Assembly (NCBI GenBank): GCA_039029315.1
Contig: JBCCGK010000104.1
Coordinates: 1-42,485, forward strand
Length of the DNA stretch: 42,485 nucleotides
Reading direction: 5' to 3'
From: JBCCCJ01 sp039029315
GTDB lineage: Bacteria > Bacteroidota > Bacteroidia > J057
The notes beneath the pieces were generated by a model. That model ran no database searches. It worked only from the letters and a program-made list of their open reading frames with translations, and was not told the origin of the DNA. Positions 16,441-24,923 of this stretch are shown piece by piece; positions within the stretch are counted from its first letter, which is position 1, and every line of letters begins with the position of its first letter. A program made the translations under genes and the position numbers.

Positions 16441-19400
16441 ATGGTCAACCGTGACAATTTTACAAGAAAGACTAAAATTGCCCTCGCCAAGAGTGTCGGG
16501 TATCTATGTTCCAATCCTGAGTGTAGGGCGAGTACAACTGGACCTCATACAGAAGATGACAAATCTGTTTCCATTGGTGAGGCGGCTCATATTACAGCGG
16601 CTTCACCTGATGGACCAAGATATGATGCTTCCTTGACTTCAGAAGAACGAAGGTCTGGTGAAAACGGCATTTGGTTGTGTGCCACTTGTGCCACAATCAT
16701 TGATAAAGATGAAACCAGGTATCCTGTAGAACTTCTGAAAGAATGGAAGGTACAAGCGGAATCAGAGGCCCGGAATCGTTTGGGGAAGCCCAATCCCATT
16801 CATTTCCCTTTCCAGGAAATAGACATCTACTTTGCCAAGCATTTGGATAAGCATAATGAAAGTCTGGGAAATTTTCGATTTGGCTTTGTTGGGCGGGAGA
16901 AAGAATTGGAGGAATTAAATAGTTTTCTCAATAGTCCTTCTGCAAAGCGTTTTACCCTTACTGCACCTGGGGGATTTGGCAAAACCAGACTGGTATATGA
17001 GTTTCTTAATCGACTTGAAGCAGAAGAATCTGGTTGGCGTGGATATGTGATCCGAAAAGATACGCCAATCCCTCAAACGAATTGGATTCACACCGTACCT
17101 TCTAGCAAAAGACTTGCCTTGCTCATTGATGATGCAGATGGTTGGGGAAGCCAGGTTGAGAAGTGGGAGAAATGGGCATATCATCCTGCCTTGGAAGGAA
17201 GGGTCAAGCTGATCTTTACTTGTCGGAACACTCGTTTTGATCGATTAGAAAAAAAGTATGCACCCATGGATGCAATTGTGCCAGATCTTCAACTGGAACC
17301 ACTTAATGACATTACCGCAGTCCAGTTATGCTATGAGATATTGGGAAAACAAGCAATAGGACAAGGCTTTCCTCCTTTGATTGTCCAAAAATCCAGAGGC
17401 GTTCCCTTTGTCCTCACAGCGATTTGTATGCAATTACTCCGATCCAAGAAAGAAGGAAAGAGGATAGAACAATCGGAATTCGCACTTTCAAAAGCTATAG
17501 AAAGGTACCTTAACGAGCAGATCAAGTATGTCAAGCGAAAAACTCAGCTAAAAAGGAATAAGATCAAAATAGCGATTGAGGTGCTCGCACTGATCTCTCC
17601 TTTTTCAATTGAAAAAATGGGAAGACCCTTGTGTGAATTCCTAAAACTGGATACGGATCAATTGAAGGAGTTTCTGAAGTGCCTGATTGATCTGTTTGTA
17701 TTGCGGGAAGAATCTTTAGGAGGTGGTGCCATACGCCAGATGTATACCGCAGAAAAGCCTGAAATTCTGGTTTTGGACGAAAAGCAAGAAGCCAGAAGTG
17801 CTGGGAGCTTCTTGGAACATTCTAAAATCTGGGCTTATACTCCCATTTTTTATACCATTGAGCCTGAACCCATCCGCAATAGATTGGTAAATGAATTTCT
17901 GAAAAAGGAGAATAACAAAATCAACTTGCTTCAATCGATCTTATACCAAACCTATGAGCATCAAATCATCCAAAATCTGTATCGGGCTCAGGAAGTCAAT
18001 TCTAAGCTTCTGAATACTGCCAGGGAACTGTTCAAGGCCAGTTGGCAACGTGTAGTGGAAGCTTCGAATCAATCAGAAATAACGTATTGGGACCAAGCAT
18101 TTCACTTTGCAGAATTTGCTCAACAAAATGAATCAGGATTTGCCCTTTCTTGGCTAGAAGGTACACTGAGCATTGCGCAAAATGTCAATCATCCTTATCA
18201 CGTCCAACTCCTTGAAAGAGAAATCGAGAAAGCTTGGGGAGAACCTCAATCATTTTTGGAATTGTATTGGTCGAATATTCAAAAGCTTTCGTCTGGACTT
18301 ACACATATTCTTGATTGGGTGCCTAGGATAGTTTCAATCCTTTGGGAATTTGGGAAATTGAAGGGAGACCAGACTCTGCTGAAGTCTTGCTTTAAGATCC
18401 ATCAAGATGACCTACGTAAAATTGGTGATTTCAAGCCTATGTATAGGCAGCAAAAGGTGTTGGAATTCTTGATTGAAAAAGAGGCTAAAGCACAGGAGGG
18501 GATTGACACTCTGATAGAAGTATTACCGGAGTTCAGAAAGACATGGTTCACATTTGCCTGGGATTCAGATCCTTGGAAGGAGAACGCATATTTTCTGCGC
18601 CATAACACTTATTTGCCTGATATTGGGGAAGCTAAAGATCTTCGCAATAAGCATTTGGAGTTTCTGATCTCTTACTACCAACAGTTTGCAACGAACAAGC
18701 AAAAGGCAAAGATTATTGTGGCCTTACTGGAAGCATGGAGCTTTTCGGTGCATCCAGATTTTCGATTCGGTCAAGGGGTAACAGAAGAAAATCTGCCTTA
18801 CAAACCTTATCAAACAGGTGATGAGGTGAAAATCTTCTTTGACTTTTTTCTAGAGGAATCTTCCCAAAGAGAAGATGTCTATTGTTGGATTCAGATGTTG
18901 GAAAAGTTAGGCCGCATCAGCGAAAGTTATAGGCCTTTTTTGGTCCATTGGTATGGATTTGACCCAGAACCAATTCAACAACTGGAAGATCAACTGAATG
19001 CGTGCCCAGCAATAACAGACAAGCTTACTAGGTATTATTATTCTTCAGAAAGATCTATTGGAAGGAATTCAAAGCTACTTGAATTTGCCGAATCTCTCGA
19101 AAAAGGAACTGACTTTCAAGAGGACAAATATGACAAGAAGGTTGCAGCTCTTATCAAAGGAGTTCCAATAATAGAGCTGATTCCTATATTTTCTGTATTC
19201 GTAAAAAATGATCTAGCATTTTTTGCTGTAGATTCCCAGTTTAGGTCGATGGCTGATCAATTTCTAATTGATTTGGAACAGCTTCCTTCTACAAATCACG
19301 AAAGTTTATTTTTACTTCTCAAAAAGCACCATCAGGAATTTTTTTGGAAGGATGCCGGGTACATTTTATCCTTGATCGGTCTCGATAATCCTTTCGTTTC

Positions 19401-20490
19401 GGAACAACTCAACCATTTATTGGCAGCAGGAACTGTTAAGGCCTGGTGGAATATTTATGAATACATCAAGATTAGTTGGAATGAAAACAAGTTATCTTTT
19501 CCACTCCCACAAGATCTGCAAAATGTCATCAAACGCATATTGCCAGATTTGGTATTGTTTTCCCAGGATGGAGTAAACGATAAATATTGTTTGTGGTTAT
19601 TCCAAAGGGCCAACCAAGTTCACTCAAAGATTTTCGCAACCCAATCCAAAGATTTTGAAACAGACTTTCTCCTGTATATATCCTTTTTGAATTCTACCCA
19701 TAGCTGGCATGTTCTCCATTTGCTTTCTCGTGAGTTAGGAATGGATCAAGTCCTCGAGCATTGGCTTGAGTTGGTTCCGAACTGGGATTTGGTAGATCAG
19801 GAAACCTACTTTGAGTTCCTTGTTCAAAATGTTTTGGATGAAGAAGGAGAAGAAGGGCTTCAGGTCTTTTTTGGAAAGATCTTTTCCTTGCGAAAATCAA
19901 GATCTCTGAATTTTATCCCTGCCGACCGAGGAATCGAAATCCGGTTATCCAATGAGAATCGAGAATATTTGCTCTCCCTGTTTGTTTGGGTTTTTCATAA
20001 ATGTTTGGATGTTTCCTGGCCTGATTCTGAATGGTGGGAAGAAGATCCCTGGCATCTCATGAAGGCTCTGGAAGGTCCCAGATTTAGCAAAATGAGCAGT
20101 GAGGCCTCCAATCAGAATAAAATTTCAAGCTTGCTCCAAAATACAATTGAACAACATGCTGAAAACTACCAGAAATTGTTTTGGGTCTTTCTGGCTGAGC
20201 TAGTGTTTTTCCAAAATTGTGACTTCTTGTTTGACCAGATTCAATTTTTGAAAAACGTGCTCCAAAAGCGGCATCGAAGATATGTTCATCGGTCTAATTT
20301 GATAAAACATGGATACCCAAAAAAAGATCCTTCCTGGTTGAAGATTGATAGTTTGAAAAGGAGGAATGAATTGGAAGAGATTTTCTTGCACTTTTATGAA
20401 AACCCACCATGGGAATCCGAAAGATTGAAGATGTTCCTTGATGATTTATTTGACAACTGGCTCAAAATCCCGCGAAATACTGACGAATAA
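16441..20490 (+). CDS. HNH-STAND giant defence protein
   Basis: This 1349-residue protein has an N-terminal HNH-type nuclease (about 1-110). Zinc-binding cysteines are C23, C28, C80 and C83; the general-base His is H50 (GEAAHITAA) and the Asn is N75 (ENGIWLC). The final His position of the classic motif is Ala here (CATCATIIDKD), which I believe is common in this subfamily. A P-loop ATPase follows, beginning GFVGREKEL, with APGGFGKT at 175-182 and IDDADGW around 229-235. The remaining 900 or so residues are helical and probably form the ligand-sensing repeats. The layout resembles antiviral STAND (Avs-like) ATPases with nuclease effectors. It lies 79 bp after hsdR on the same strand and ends 2 bp before a convergent gene. 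Confidence 0.85.
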   Translation: MVNRDNFTRKTKIALAKSVGYLCSNPECRASTTGPHTEDDKSVSIGEAAHITAASPDGPRYDASLTSEERRSGENGIWLCATCATIIDKDETRYPVELLKEWKVQAESEARNRLGKPNPIHFPFQEIDIYFAKHLDKHNESLGNFRFGFVGREKELEELNSFLNSPSAKRFTLTAPGGFGKTRLVYEFLNRLEAEESGWRGYVIRKDTPIPQTNWIHTVPSSKRLALLIDDADGWGSQVEKWEKWAYHPALEGRVKLIFTCRNTRFDRLEKKYAPMDAIVPDLQLEPLNDITAVQLCYEILGKQAIGQGFPPLIVQKSRGVPFVLTAICMQLLRSKKEGKRIEQSEFALSKAIERYLNEQIKYVKRKTQLKRNKIKIAIEVLALISPFSIEKMGRPLCEFLKLDTDQLKEFLKCLIDLFVLREESLGGGAIRQMYTAEKPEILVLDEKQEARSAGSFLEHSKIWAYTPIFYTIEPEPIRNRLVNEFLKKENNKINLLQSILYQTYEHQIIQNLYRAQEVNSKLLNTARELFKASWQRVVEASNQSEITYWDQAFHFAEFAQQNESGFALSWLEGTLSIAQNVNHPYHVQLLEREIEKAWGEPQSFLELYWSNIQKLSSGLTHILDWVPRIVSILWEFGKLKGDQTLLKSCFKIHQDDLRKIGDFKPMYRQQKVLEFLIEKEAKAQEGIDTLIEVLPEFRKTWFTFAWDSDPWKENAYFLRHNTYLPDIGEAKDLRNKHLEFLISYYQQFATNKQKAKIIVALLEAWSFSVHPDFRFGQGVTEENLPYKPYQTGDEVKIFFDFFLEESSQREDVYCWIQMLEKLGRISESYRPFLVHWYGFDPEPIQQLEDQLNACPAITDKLTRYYYSSERSIGRNSKLLEFAESLEKGTDFQEDKYDKKVAALIKGVPIIELIPIFSVFVKNDLAFFAVDSQFRSMADQFLIDLEQLPSTNHESLFLLLKKHHQEFFWKDAGYILSLIGLDNPFVSEQLNHLLAAGTVKAWWNIYEYIKISWNENKLSFPLPQDLQNVIKRILPDLVLFSQDGVNDKYCLWLFQRANQVHSKIFATQSKDFETDFLLYISFLNSTHSWHVLHLLSRELGMDQVLEHWLELVPNWDLVDQETYFEFLVQNVLDEEGEEGLQVFFGKIFSLRKSRSLNFIPADRGIEIRLSNENREYLLSLFVWVFHKCLDVSWPDSEWWEEDPWHLMKALEGPRFSKMSSEASNQNKISSLLQNTIEQHAENYQKLFWVFLAELVFFQNCDFLFDQIQFLKNVLQKRHRRYVHRSNLIKHGYPKKDPSWLKIDSLKRRNELEEIFLHFYENPPWESERLKMFLDDLFDNWLKIPRNTDE

Positions 20491-20492
20491 GG

Positions 20493-21017
20493 CTATCGCA
20501 TCTTATTTAGTTCCCATACACCTTCCTGATACTGTCTAGCATCCTCTTCCCTCCCAAACCACATTCCACTCCCATCTCCCATTCGCTTCAACACACCTTT
20601 GGGAGTCTCCAATGCAAAAAACGGAGGTCCTAAATCAGAAATTTGCTTCTCATTCCCTGGCAAAGCCAACAACCGCTCCACCTCCTCCCCTTCAATCACC
20701 AAATACCAAAACAACTCCTCCTTGAGAAGTCCATGCTGCCGAAGCTTAGGAAGAATCCTTTCAGCCTTTTCCAAAGAAGCAAAAACAATCCCCGAATCAT
20801 TTGGAGTCAGAATCATCACAGGATCTTGTGAACCCCAGGAGTACATGGTCCCACCTGGAGGAAGAACTTTCTTCACTTCAGGTTCTTTACTCATTTTGGC
20901 TTTCAGTAACTCAGCCTGTTGATGATTAATATTCCAGGCTTTGGTGTCATCAGGCAGGTTGAATGGCTTCAGACCAATGGCTTGAAACAGAGGGTGTGTT
21001 GATTCAGGGATTGTCAT
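20493..21017 (-). CDS. Hypothetical protein, possible immunity partner of the toxin-like gene
   Basis: The product is 174 residues from the ATG at 21017; a TTG eight codons upstream is less likely. I do not recognise the family. It is soluble with no signal peptide, and has a repeated alpha/beta feel (VMILTPNDSGIVFASLEKAE; FWYLVIEGEEVERLL; MWFGREEDARQYQEG). It starts 37 bp downstream of the end of the restriction-fold toxin-like gene on the same strand, which is the usual order for toxin then immunity protein. That relation is inference only. It converges on the HNH-STAND gene with a 2-bp gap and no visible terminator. Confidence 0.6.
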   Translation of the reverse strand: MTIPESTHPLFQAIGLKPFNLPDDTKAWNINHQQAELLKAKMSKEPEVKKVLPPGGTMYSWGSQDPVMILTPNDSGIVFASLEKAERILPKLRQHGLLKEELFWYLVIEGEEVERLLALPGNEKQISDLGPPFFALETPKGVLKRMGDGSGMWFGREEDARQYQEGVWELNKMR

Positions 21018-21053
21018 AGAATAAAGGTACGAATTTGTCAATAAGTCTGAAAT

Positions 21054-21872
21054 TCAATCCTCGTAAATAGGAAAACCTGTGTCGGGATCAATGATGGGTC
21101 GATCCCAGGGACAGCTCACTTCAATAGGAGTGAAAATATGCCCAAATCTATGTCTGGAAGGCTTGGTCAAAGGGATGGGTTTCTCCAGTTTTAGTTGGGT
21201 TTGATCGATGTAGCTGTGATACATGAACATTTGATAAACTTTTACCTTTTTGCTTTCAGCATATTCAATCACATCTTGATAAACCACAGTATTGGCAGGA
21301 GTCAGAAAAACAAGAATTGCCAATTCCTCCTAAGATGCTTTTCCAGGTTCGCGATTGATATAAGAACCAATGTTACGATAATATGTCGAATGAAGTTCTT
21401 GCATAGAAAGGAAATCGATCATGTCCATGAGCTGACCAGAAATCCTTGGGTCAGAAAGGGTGATATTCCTCATAAACTTGGCCTCAATGAAGGTGGATGC
21501 TGGATATCGGGTGTACTGGGTGAATTGTTCCAGAACCCCATCTTCGACTGCATCCGGGATTCGTCCATTGTACATCATCCGGTTTTTGAAAACTCCATAA
21601 GAACTCAGTGCAGCATCTTCAAAGACATGCCCAAGGTTAAGAATGAACCAGCGATTGAATTCTGCTTTCAATTTGGAATCAGGGATCTTTCTTTTTTCCT
21701 TGAGATAAAGATAGATTCTTCGAGAGAAGGCTGTGCGATTTCCCATATCGATATGGGATTCTGTGGTATAGGGGACCCATTGGTTGGGTGCCAAAGGGGA
21801 TTGGAGGCTGTTGAGGATCAGCCAGGTCAGGACGAGCAGTATCCTGACCATATTCATTGATATGGTGTACAT
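21054..21872 (-). pseudogene. Restriction-fold toxin-like gene interrupted by one in-frame TAG
   Basis: One continuous reading frame of 272 codons is broken only by a TAG at 21332-21330. The 180 codons before it and the 91 after it are in the same frame. The first part has a hydrophobic N-terminus (about 9-23, possible signal or membrane anchor) and then a full PD-(D/E)XK signature: E85 (GHVFEDAAL), D107 (GRIPDAVEDG), E130-A-K132 (TFIEAKF) and Q147. The second part continues with LAILVFLTPANTVVYQD and the C-terminal strands. This pattern resembles restriction-fold toxin domains of polymorphic toxins. A TTG at 21323 with a GAGG-like sequence before it could restart translation. It may be an inactivated toxin, a tolerated truncation, or a sequencing error. 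Confidence 0.65.
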
Positions 21873-22130
21873 GAGATGTCAGATTAGAATGTGAGAATTG
21901 AAGAAAATAGACAGATTCTATTTCCGAAGATCATTCGGCGGTCTCTGACATCTGGAATGGTGGTGAAAATATTGACTTATGTAGCCAATTTGTGGGTGAG
22001 GTGCGGTCATCACACCTTGGGCGCGATTCGCGGAGCTTTTGTAGATTTGCATTGACTTTGTGTCATTTTGGCCTCGGAGAATTGTTTGGCGACAGCTCCG
22101 GGGCCCTTTTGTGAAACAATATAAAAACGG

Positions 22131-22322
22131 TCAGTTGATCGACTGGGTATTGTCTTTCAGCCATTGGCGAAAGTATACCTCATCGATCCGTACCCGACCA
22201 AAGAACTTTTCTGCTTTTAGTTTTCCTGTTCTGATCCATGTGTACACCGTTGAGCGAGAGACGGATTCCCCTATGTGCTCTGTGGCGATCTCTGCCGCTT
22301 CGGCTGGTGTGATTTTGGACAT
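22131..22322 (-). CDS. Excisionase-like HTH_17 protein
   Basis: This 63-residue protein is almost entirely one helix-turn-helix with wing. Its core is ITPAEAAEIATEHIGESVS, SRSTVYTWIRTGKL and the wing RVRIDEVYFRQWL. Its size and position, on the same strand as and downstream of the integrase, fit an excisionase or recombination directionality factor. It shares the fold type, but not an obvious close sequence, with the protein at 293-577. An imperfect hairpin lies just beyond its 3' end (22070-22079 with 22096-22105) but lacks a U-run on this strand. The 21873-22130 stretch otherwise shows nothing recognisable. Confidence 0.75.
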   Translation of the reverse strand: MSKITPAEAAEIATEHIGESVSRSTVYTWIRTGKLKAEKFFGRVRIDEVYFRQWLKDNTQSIN

Positions 22323-22376
22323 GATGGTAATTTAGATAATCATGATAATTTAAACAAATGTGAAAATGTATTAGAT

Positions 22377-23135
22377 TTATATTCCCTGAGAGTAAACAAA
22401 AGCGGTATTTAACTCCTCAATAAACTTCTTCAACTCAATCAACTTTGCGTCCATAGGTTTCTTACCTGCAATAAAAACGACGAGTTTGTCTTCGTAAATC
22501 CTTCGTTGATAGTAAACTACTTGGCCAATAAGACGCTGCATCTCTGAAGCATTCAGCTTCTCAGCAATTTTCATTTCAATTCCTATTTGTCCATTCCCGA
22601 TGTCAAGATCAGTTTTTAAGGCCAAGAAACCACCAATATTGTATTGCCTGTGAACCTTTGTTTTGTCAAATACTTGCGCCAATTGATTATTGACAAGCTT
22701 TTCAAGGTCTGCTTCATTCGACAACTTTCTCTTTGGAATGACTAGGTGTTTCAAGGCAAGTAGAACAGTTTTAAGATTGATTTGAATATCATAAGGCTCG
22801 GCAACTTTCGCAATTTCATCAAGGTCCGATTTTGAATAATCGATTCCATCCAAATCTGCCTGAAGAATGGTCTTGAAAGTAGGATTTATTTCCAGAGGGA
22901 TTGCTTTATGTTTCCTTTTTCGTTTCACAGCCTCAAAATCTTTTTTAAGGGATTTGAGGACTAGTTGGAGTTTAGAATCCCAAATTTCCTTTTCGTTGAG
23001 AACTGCTAATTCATATAGCCTTAGGATGGAAGAGAGTAAAGATTCTATTTCTTCTTGTGAAGCAACTTCCTTTTCAGTTAGAACTAAGTACTTGCTGATA
23101 ATGGTTTTTTGAAGTCGAAATACAGGTGTTGACAT
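22377..23135 (-). CDS. PD-(D/E)XK nuclease-like protein next to the integrase
   Basis: This 252-residue protein has an N-terminal helical half (about 1-135, with a basic KRKRKHK patch at about 71-77) and a C-terminal half with a restriction-fold signature. The signature is E141/E145 in NEADLEKLV, D176-L-D178 in LALKTDLDIG, E187-M-K189 in IGIEMKIAE, and Q205 in IGQVVYYQRR. The trailing Gln and the strand LVVFIAGKK are typical of nuclease-fold proteins. I cannot name a family. It lies between the HTH gene and the integrase on the same strand and may be another defence cargo gene. The 274-bp gap before the integrase (23136-23409) holds only a 37-codon open frame that I do not trust. Confidence 0.7.
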   Translation of the reverse strand: MSTPVFRLQKTIISKYLVLTEKEVASQEEIESLLSSILRLYELAVLNEKEIWDSKLQLVLKSLKKDFEAVKRKRKHKAIPLEINPTFKTILQADLDGIDYSKSDLDEIAKVAEPYDIQINLKTVLLALKHLVIPKRKLSNEADLEKLVNNQLAQVFDKTKVHRQYNIGGFLALKTDLDIGNGQIGIEMKIAEKLNASEMQRLIGQVVYYQRRIYEDKLVVFIAGKKPMDAKLIELKKFIEELNTAFVYSQGI

Positions 23136-23409
23136 AACTTATGATTCGTTTGAAGTATCCATTACTGCAAAAAGGAAGTAGATTGAAGATATCGTATGAC
23201 ATAGATATCAAAAAATTGATGCAAAACGGATGGAACAATTAATCTTGGAGTCTCTTCTCTTTGGAAGTATACTGAATGCCATGAAAAAGAAAAATAGAAT
23301 TCCTGACCATCAGGCAAAACTCAGTTTACTTTTTCCAATATAGTTCTTCTTTGGTTTCGAAAAAAAGAAGTGTTATCAGCAAATATTTATGTGTTGCGAG
23401 ATTTGGTTC

Positions 23410-24645
23410 CTACCCCCAAGCCTTCAACATCTCCTCTTCCTTTACCTTATCCACAATCTTTACATAGCGCATCAGGGTTTTGAAATCCTTGTGTCCGGTA
23501 ATCTGCATCAAAACCTCTTGTCGGACGCCTTTTTCCAGGGATAAGGTAATGAAGGTTCTTCGTGCCGTATGAGTAGTCAAAAGTTCATATTTGGGATGAG
23601 ACTTTTCGACTTTTTTGCTGCCATGATGTCTGACAATTCTGACGGGAGTATCCAAGCCAGCGAGTTCGCCCAGCTCTTTTAGGTAGTCATTCATTTTTTG
23701 GTTGGAGATGACAGGAAGGGCATTGAGATATTTGCCCTCATATCGCTGAAGAATTTCTTTGGCTTGAGGAATGAGAGGGATCTTGAGGCGATCCCTGGTT
23801 TTTTGAGTTTTGAGTAGGATAGAGCTTGGGTGGATATGTTCTTTTCCTAGTTGGGAAATGTCAGAATAACGGAGACCTGTATAACACCCGAACAAAAAGA
23901 CATCCCGAACGTGGGCGAGACGTTGATTGGTGGAAAGGTCCAGATCATGTAATTGCTGGAGTTCTTCCTGACTGAGATAGACAATGTCTGCATCCTCTTG
24001 CAGGACCTTGAATTTGTGGAAAGCAGGATTCACAGAAATTCCCTGGTCCTCTGCATAGTTCAGAAAAACCTTCAGGCTTTTGATATATCGACCAACCGTG
24101 TTGGATGACATGTTGAGTTCTTCAAACAAATATTGACAGAAGCGGTCGTAAAAACTCCGGTCGATTTTTGAAAAACGGATCTTGGTTTTTCTGTGTTTTT
24201 CGAAGTTTTTCAAATGATTGAGGGCGGAGCGATATCCTTTCAGTGTGCCTTCTGCTCTTGTCTGTTTGCTGATGTCCAAAAATTCTTCTATGAGTTCGAA
24301 AAATGATTTTTCGCGGTTTTTTGACGGTTTTTCAATGGTTTTTTGTTCGGTGTATAAAGTTTTTACGAGATCTGTTGTCGGATTTTTCTTTGAAAACTTA
24401 ATTTTCCGTACCAAATCATCAATTTCATCTCGCTGTTGGTGGATGAGATCTGAGATGGATTCCAGTTCTTCATCATCCTTGATTTTTCGGGTTTTGCCAT
24501 TCTTGAAATTCCACTTGTTGGGGTGTACGCGTTCTCCGGTTGAAAAGAGTGCAGTTTTACTTTCATGGCAATACTGAATGTAGATGGGAATTTTGCCTTC
24601 TTTATTGGCTTTGCTCTTTTTGACAATGAATTTTGTAGTTGCCAT
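23410..24645 (-). CDS. int: Tyrosine recombinase (site-specific integrase)
   Basis: This 411-residue Bacteroidota-type integrase has an N-terminal arm-binding domain (about 1-90, KIPIYIQYCHESK), a SAM-like core-binding domain (about 112-205) and a C-terminal catalytic domain. Catalytic residues are visible: R259 (TGLRYSD), a probable K282, H359-x-x-R362 (THTARRT), H385 (ITGHKD) and the nucleophile Y394 (MRYVKIVD). It is complete. It is transcribed toward the island interior, with the candidate attachment sequence just upstream of its start. The last 14 codons have a near-identical stray copy at 31623-31667. Confidence 0.95.
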   Translation of the reverse strand: MATTKFIVKKSKANKEGKIPIYIQYCHESKTALFSTGERVHPNKWNFKNGKTRKIKDDEELESISDLIHQQRDEIDDLVRKIKFSKKNPTTDLVKTLYTEQKTIEKPSKNREKSFFELIEEFLDISKQTRAEGTLKGYRSALNHLKNFEKHRKTKIRFSKIDRSFYDRFCQYLFEELNMSSNTVGRYIKSLKVFLNYAEDQGISVNPAFHKFKVLQEDADIVYLSQEELQQLHDLDLSTNQRLAHVRDVFLFGCYTGLRYSDISQLGKEHIHPSSILLKTQKTRDRLKIPLIPQAKEILQRYEGKYLNALPVISNQKMNDYLKELGELAGLDTPVRIVRHHGSKKVEKSHPKYELLTTHTARRTFITLSLEKGVRQEVLMQITGHKDFKTLMRYVKIVDKVKEEEMLKAWG

Positions 24646-24729
24646 GGCAGGGGATTAAAACATGTTGGGTCGAGTTATAGGTCGAGTAAATATAGGAAAA
24701 TATATGATAAGTGAGAATTATTGGAAAGT

Positions 24730-24766
24730 AAAAACATGCTTTATATGCTATATTAAGCATGTTTTT
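24730..24766. terminator. Perfect 12-bp palindrome upstream of int
   Basis: AAAAACATGCTT (24730-24741) and AAGCATGTTTTT (24755-24766) are exact reverse complements around a 13-base AT-rich loop. A T-run follows on the plus strand and an A-run precedes it, so it could act as a terminator in either direction or as a regulatory or integrase-binding site. It lies 84 bp upstream of the integrase start. Confidence 0.5.
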
Positions 24767-24784
24767 GTAAAGTTGTAATAAATA

Positions 24785-24810
24785 GGTTCAGTTCCCTGCG
24801 GGATCACAAA
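24785..24810 (+). other. Candidate attachment site: sequence like the 3' end of a tRNA
   Basis: GGTTCAGTTCCCTG followed by CGGGATCACA resembles a T-loop, the 3' side of a T-stem and a 3' acceptor strand. The 5' side (AATAGG) does not pair with CCCTG, as expected if only the tRNA 3' end was regenerated on this side of an integrated element. It sits between the integrase and a strong terminator at 24817. No matching full tRNA or second copy was found in the window, so this remains a guess. Confidence 0.35.
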
Positions 24811-24816
24811 TTTCTC

Positions 24817-24851
24817 AAAAACGCCTTTTCTAGCTCAGAAAAGGCGTTTTT
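24817..24851 (+). terminator. Strong Rho-independent terminator, 15-bp perfect stem
   Basis: AAAAACGCCTTTTCT (24817-24831), loop AGCTC, then AGAAAAGGCGTTTTT (24837-24851) make a perfect 15-bp stem ending in a T-run. It directly follows the tRNA-3'-like sequence, as host tRNA genes are often followed by terminators. It works on the plus strand and, because it is symmetric, probably on the minus strand too. Confidence 0.8.
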
Positions 24852-24863
24852 CGGTGATACAAA

Positions 24864-24923
24864 AGTGACACAAACTCTTTTCTCAGGCTTTTTTTGACGA
24901 CATGTTCACAATAGTGACACAAA
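24864..24923 (+). repeat. Two direct copies of AGTGACACAAA
   Basis: Exact 11-base copies lie at 24864-24874 and 24913-24923, 49 bp apart, just before the integrase remnant. They could be arm-type integrase-binding sites or operators of the lost integrase gene. Two copies are few, so the role is speculative. Confidence 0.4.

Larger units (their letters stand above)
293..24810. mobile_element. Integrative element (defence island), left end not in or not found in this window
   Basis: The proposed element is bounded on the right by a tyrosine integrase (23410-24645) and the tRNA-3'-like sequence at 24785-24810. It holds two excisionase-type HTH proteins (293-577 and 22131-22322), a primase-helicase (666-2882), a 17-kb one-directional defence block (3147-20490), and toxin-like and nuclease-like genes near the integrase. 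The arrangement of replication module, cargo, then HTH plus integrase at one end is typical of Bacteroidota integrative elements and phage satellites. No capsid, portal, terminase, conjugation or relaxase gene is seen, so its transfer would depend on a helper or be inactive. The left boundary is unknown and the coordinate given is only the first gene assigned to it. Confidence 0.6.

Noticed and set aside
16441..16770. HNH domain inactive because the final His is Ala
   Set aside because: H50, N75 and all four cysteines are kept, and I believe Ala at this place is common in this subfamily, so loss of activity cannot be claimed.
3147..20490. Reading the block as BREX, DISARM or another named multi-gene system
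   Set aside because: No PglX, PglZ, BrxL, DrmA or DrmB-like proteins are present; the methylases and the specificity subunit are clearly type I R-M.
23230..23343. 37-codon open frame between the nuclease-like gene and int
   Set aside because: It is short, has no recognisable feature, and no supporting context.
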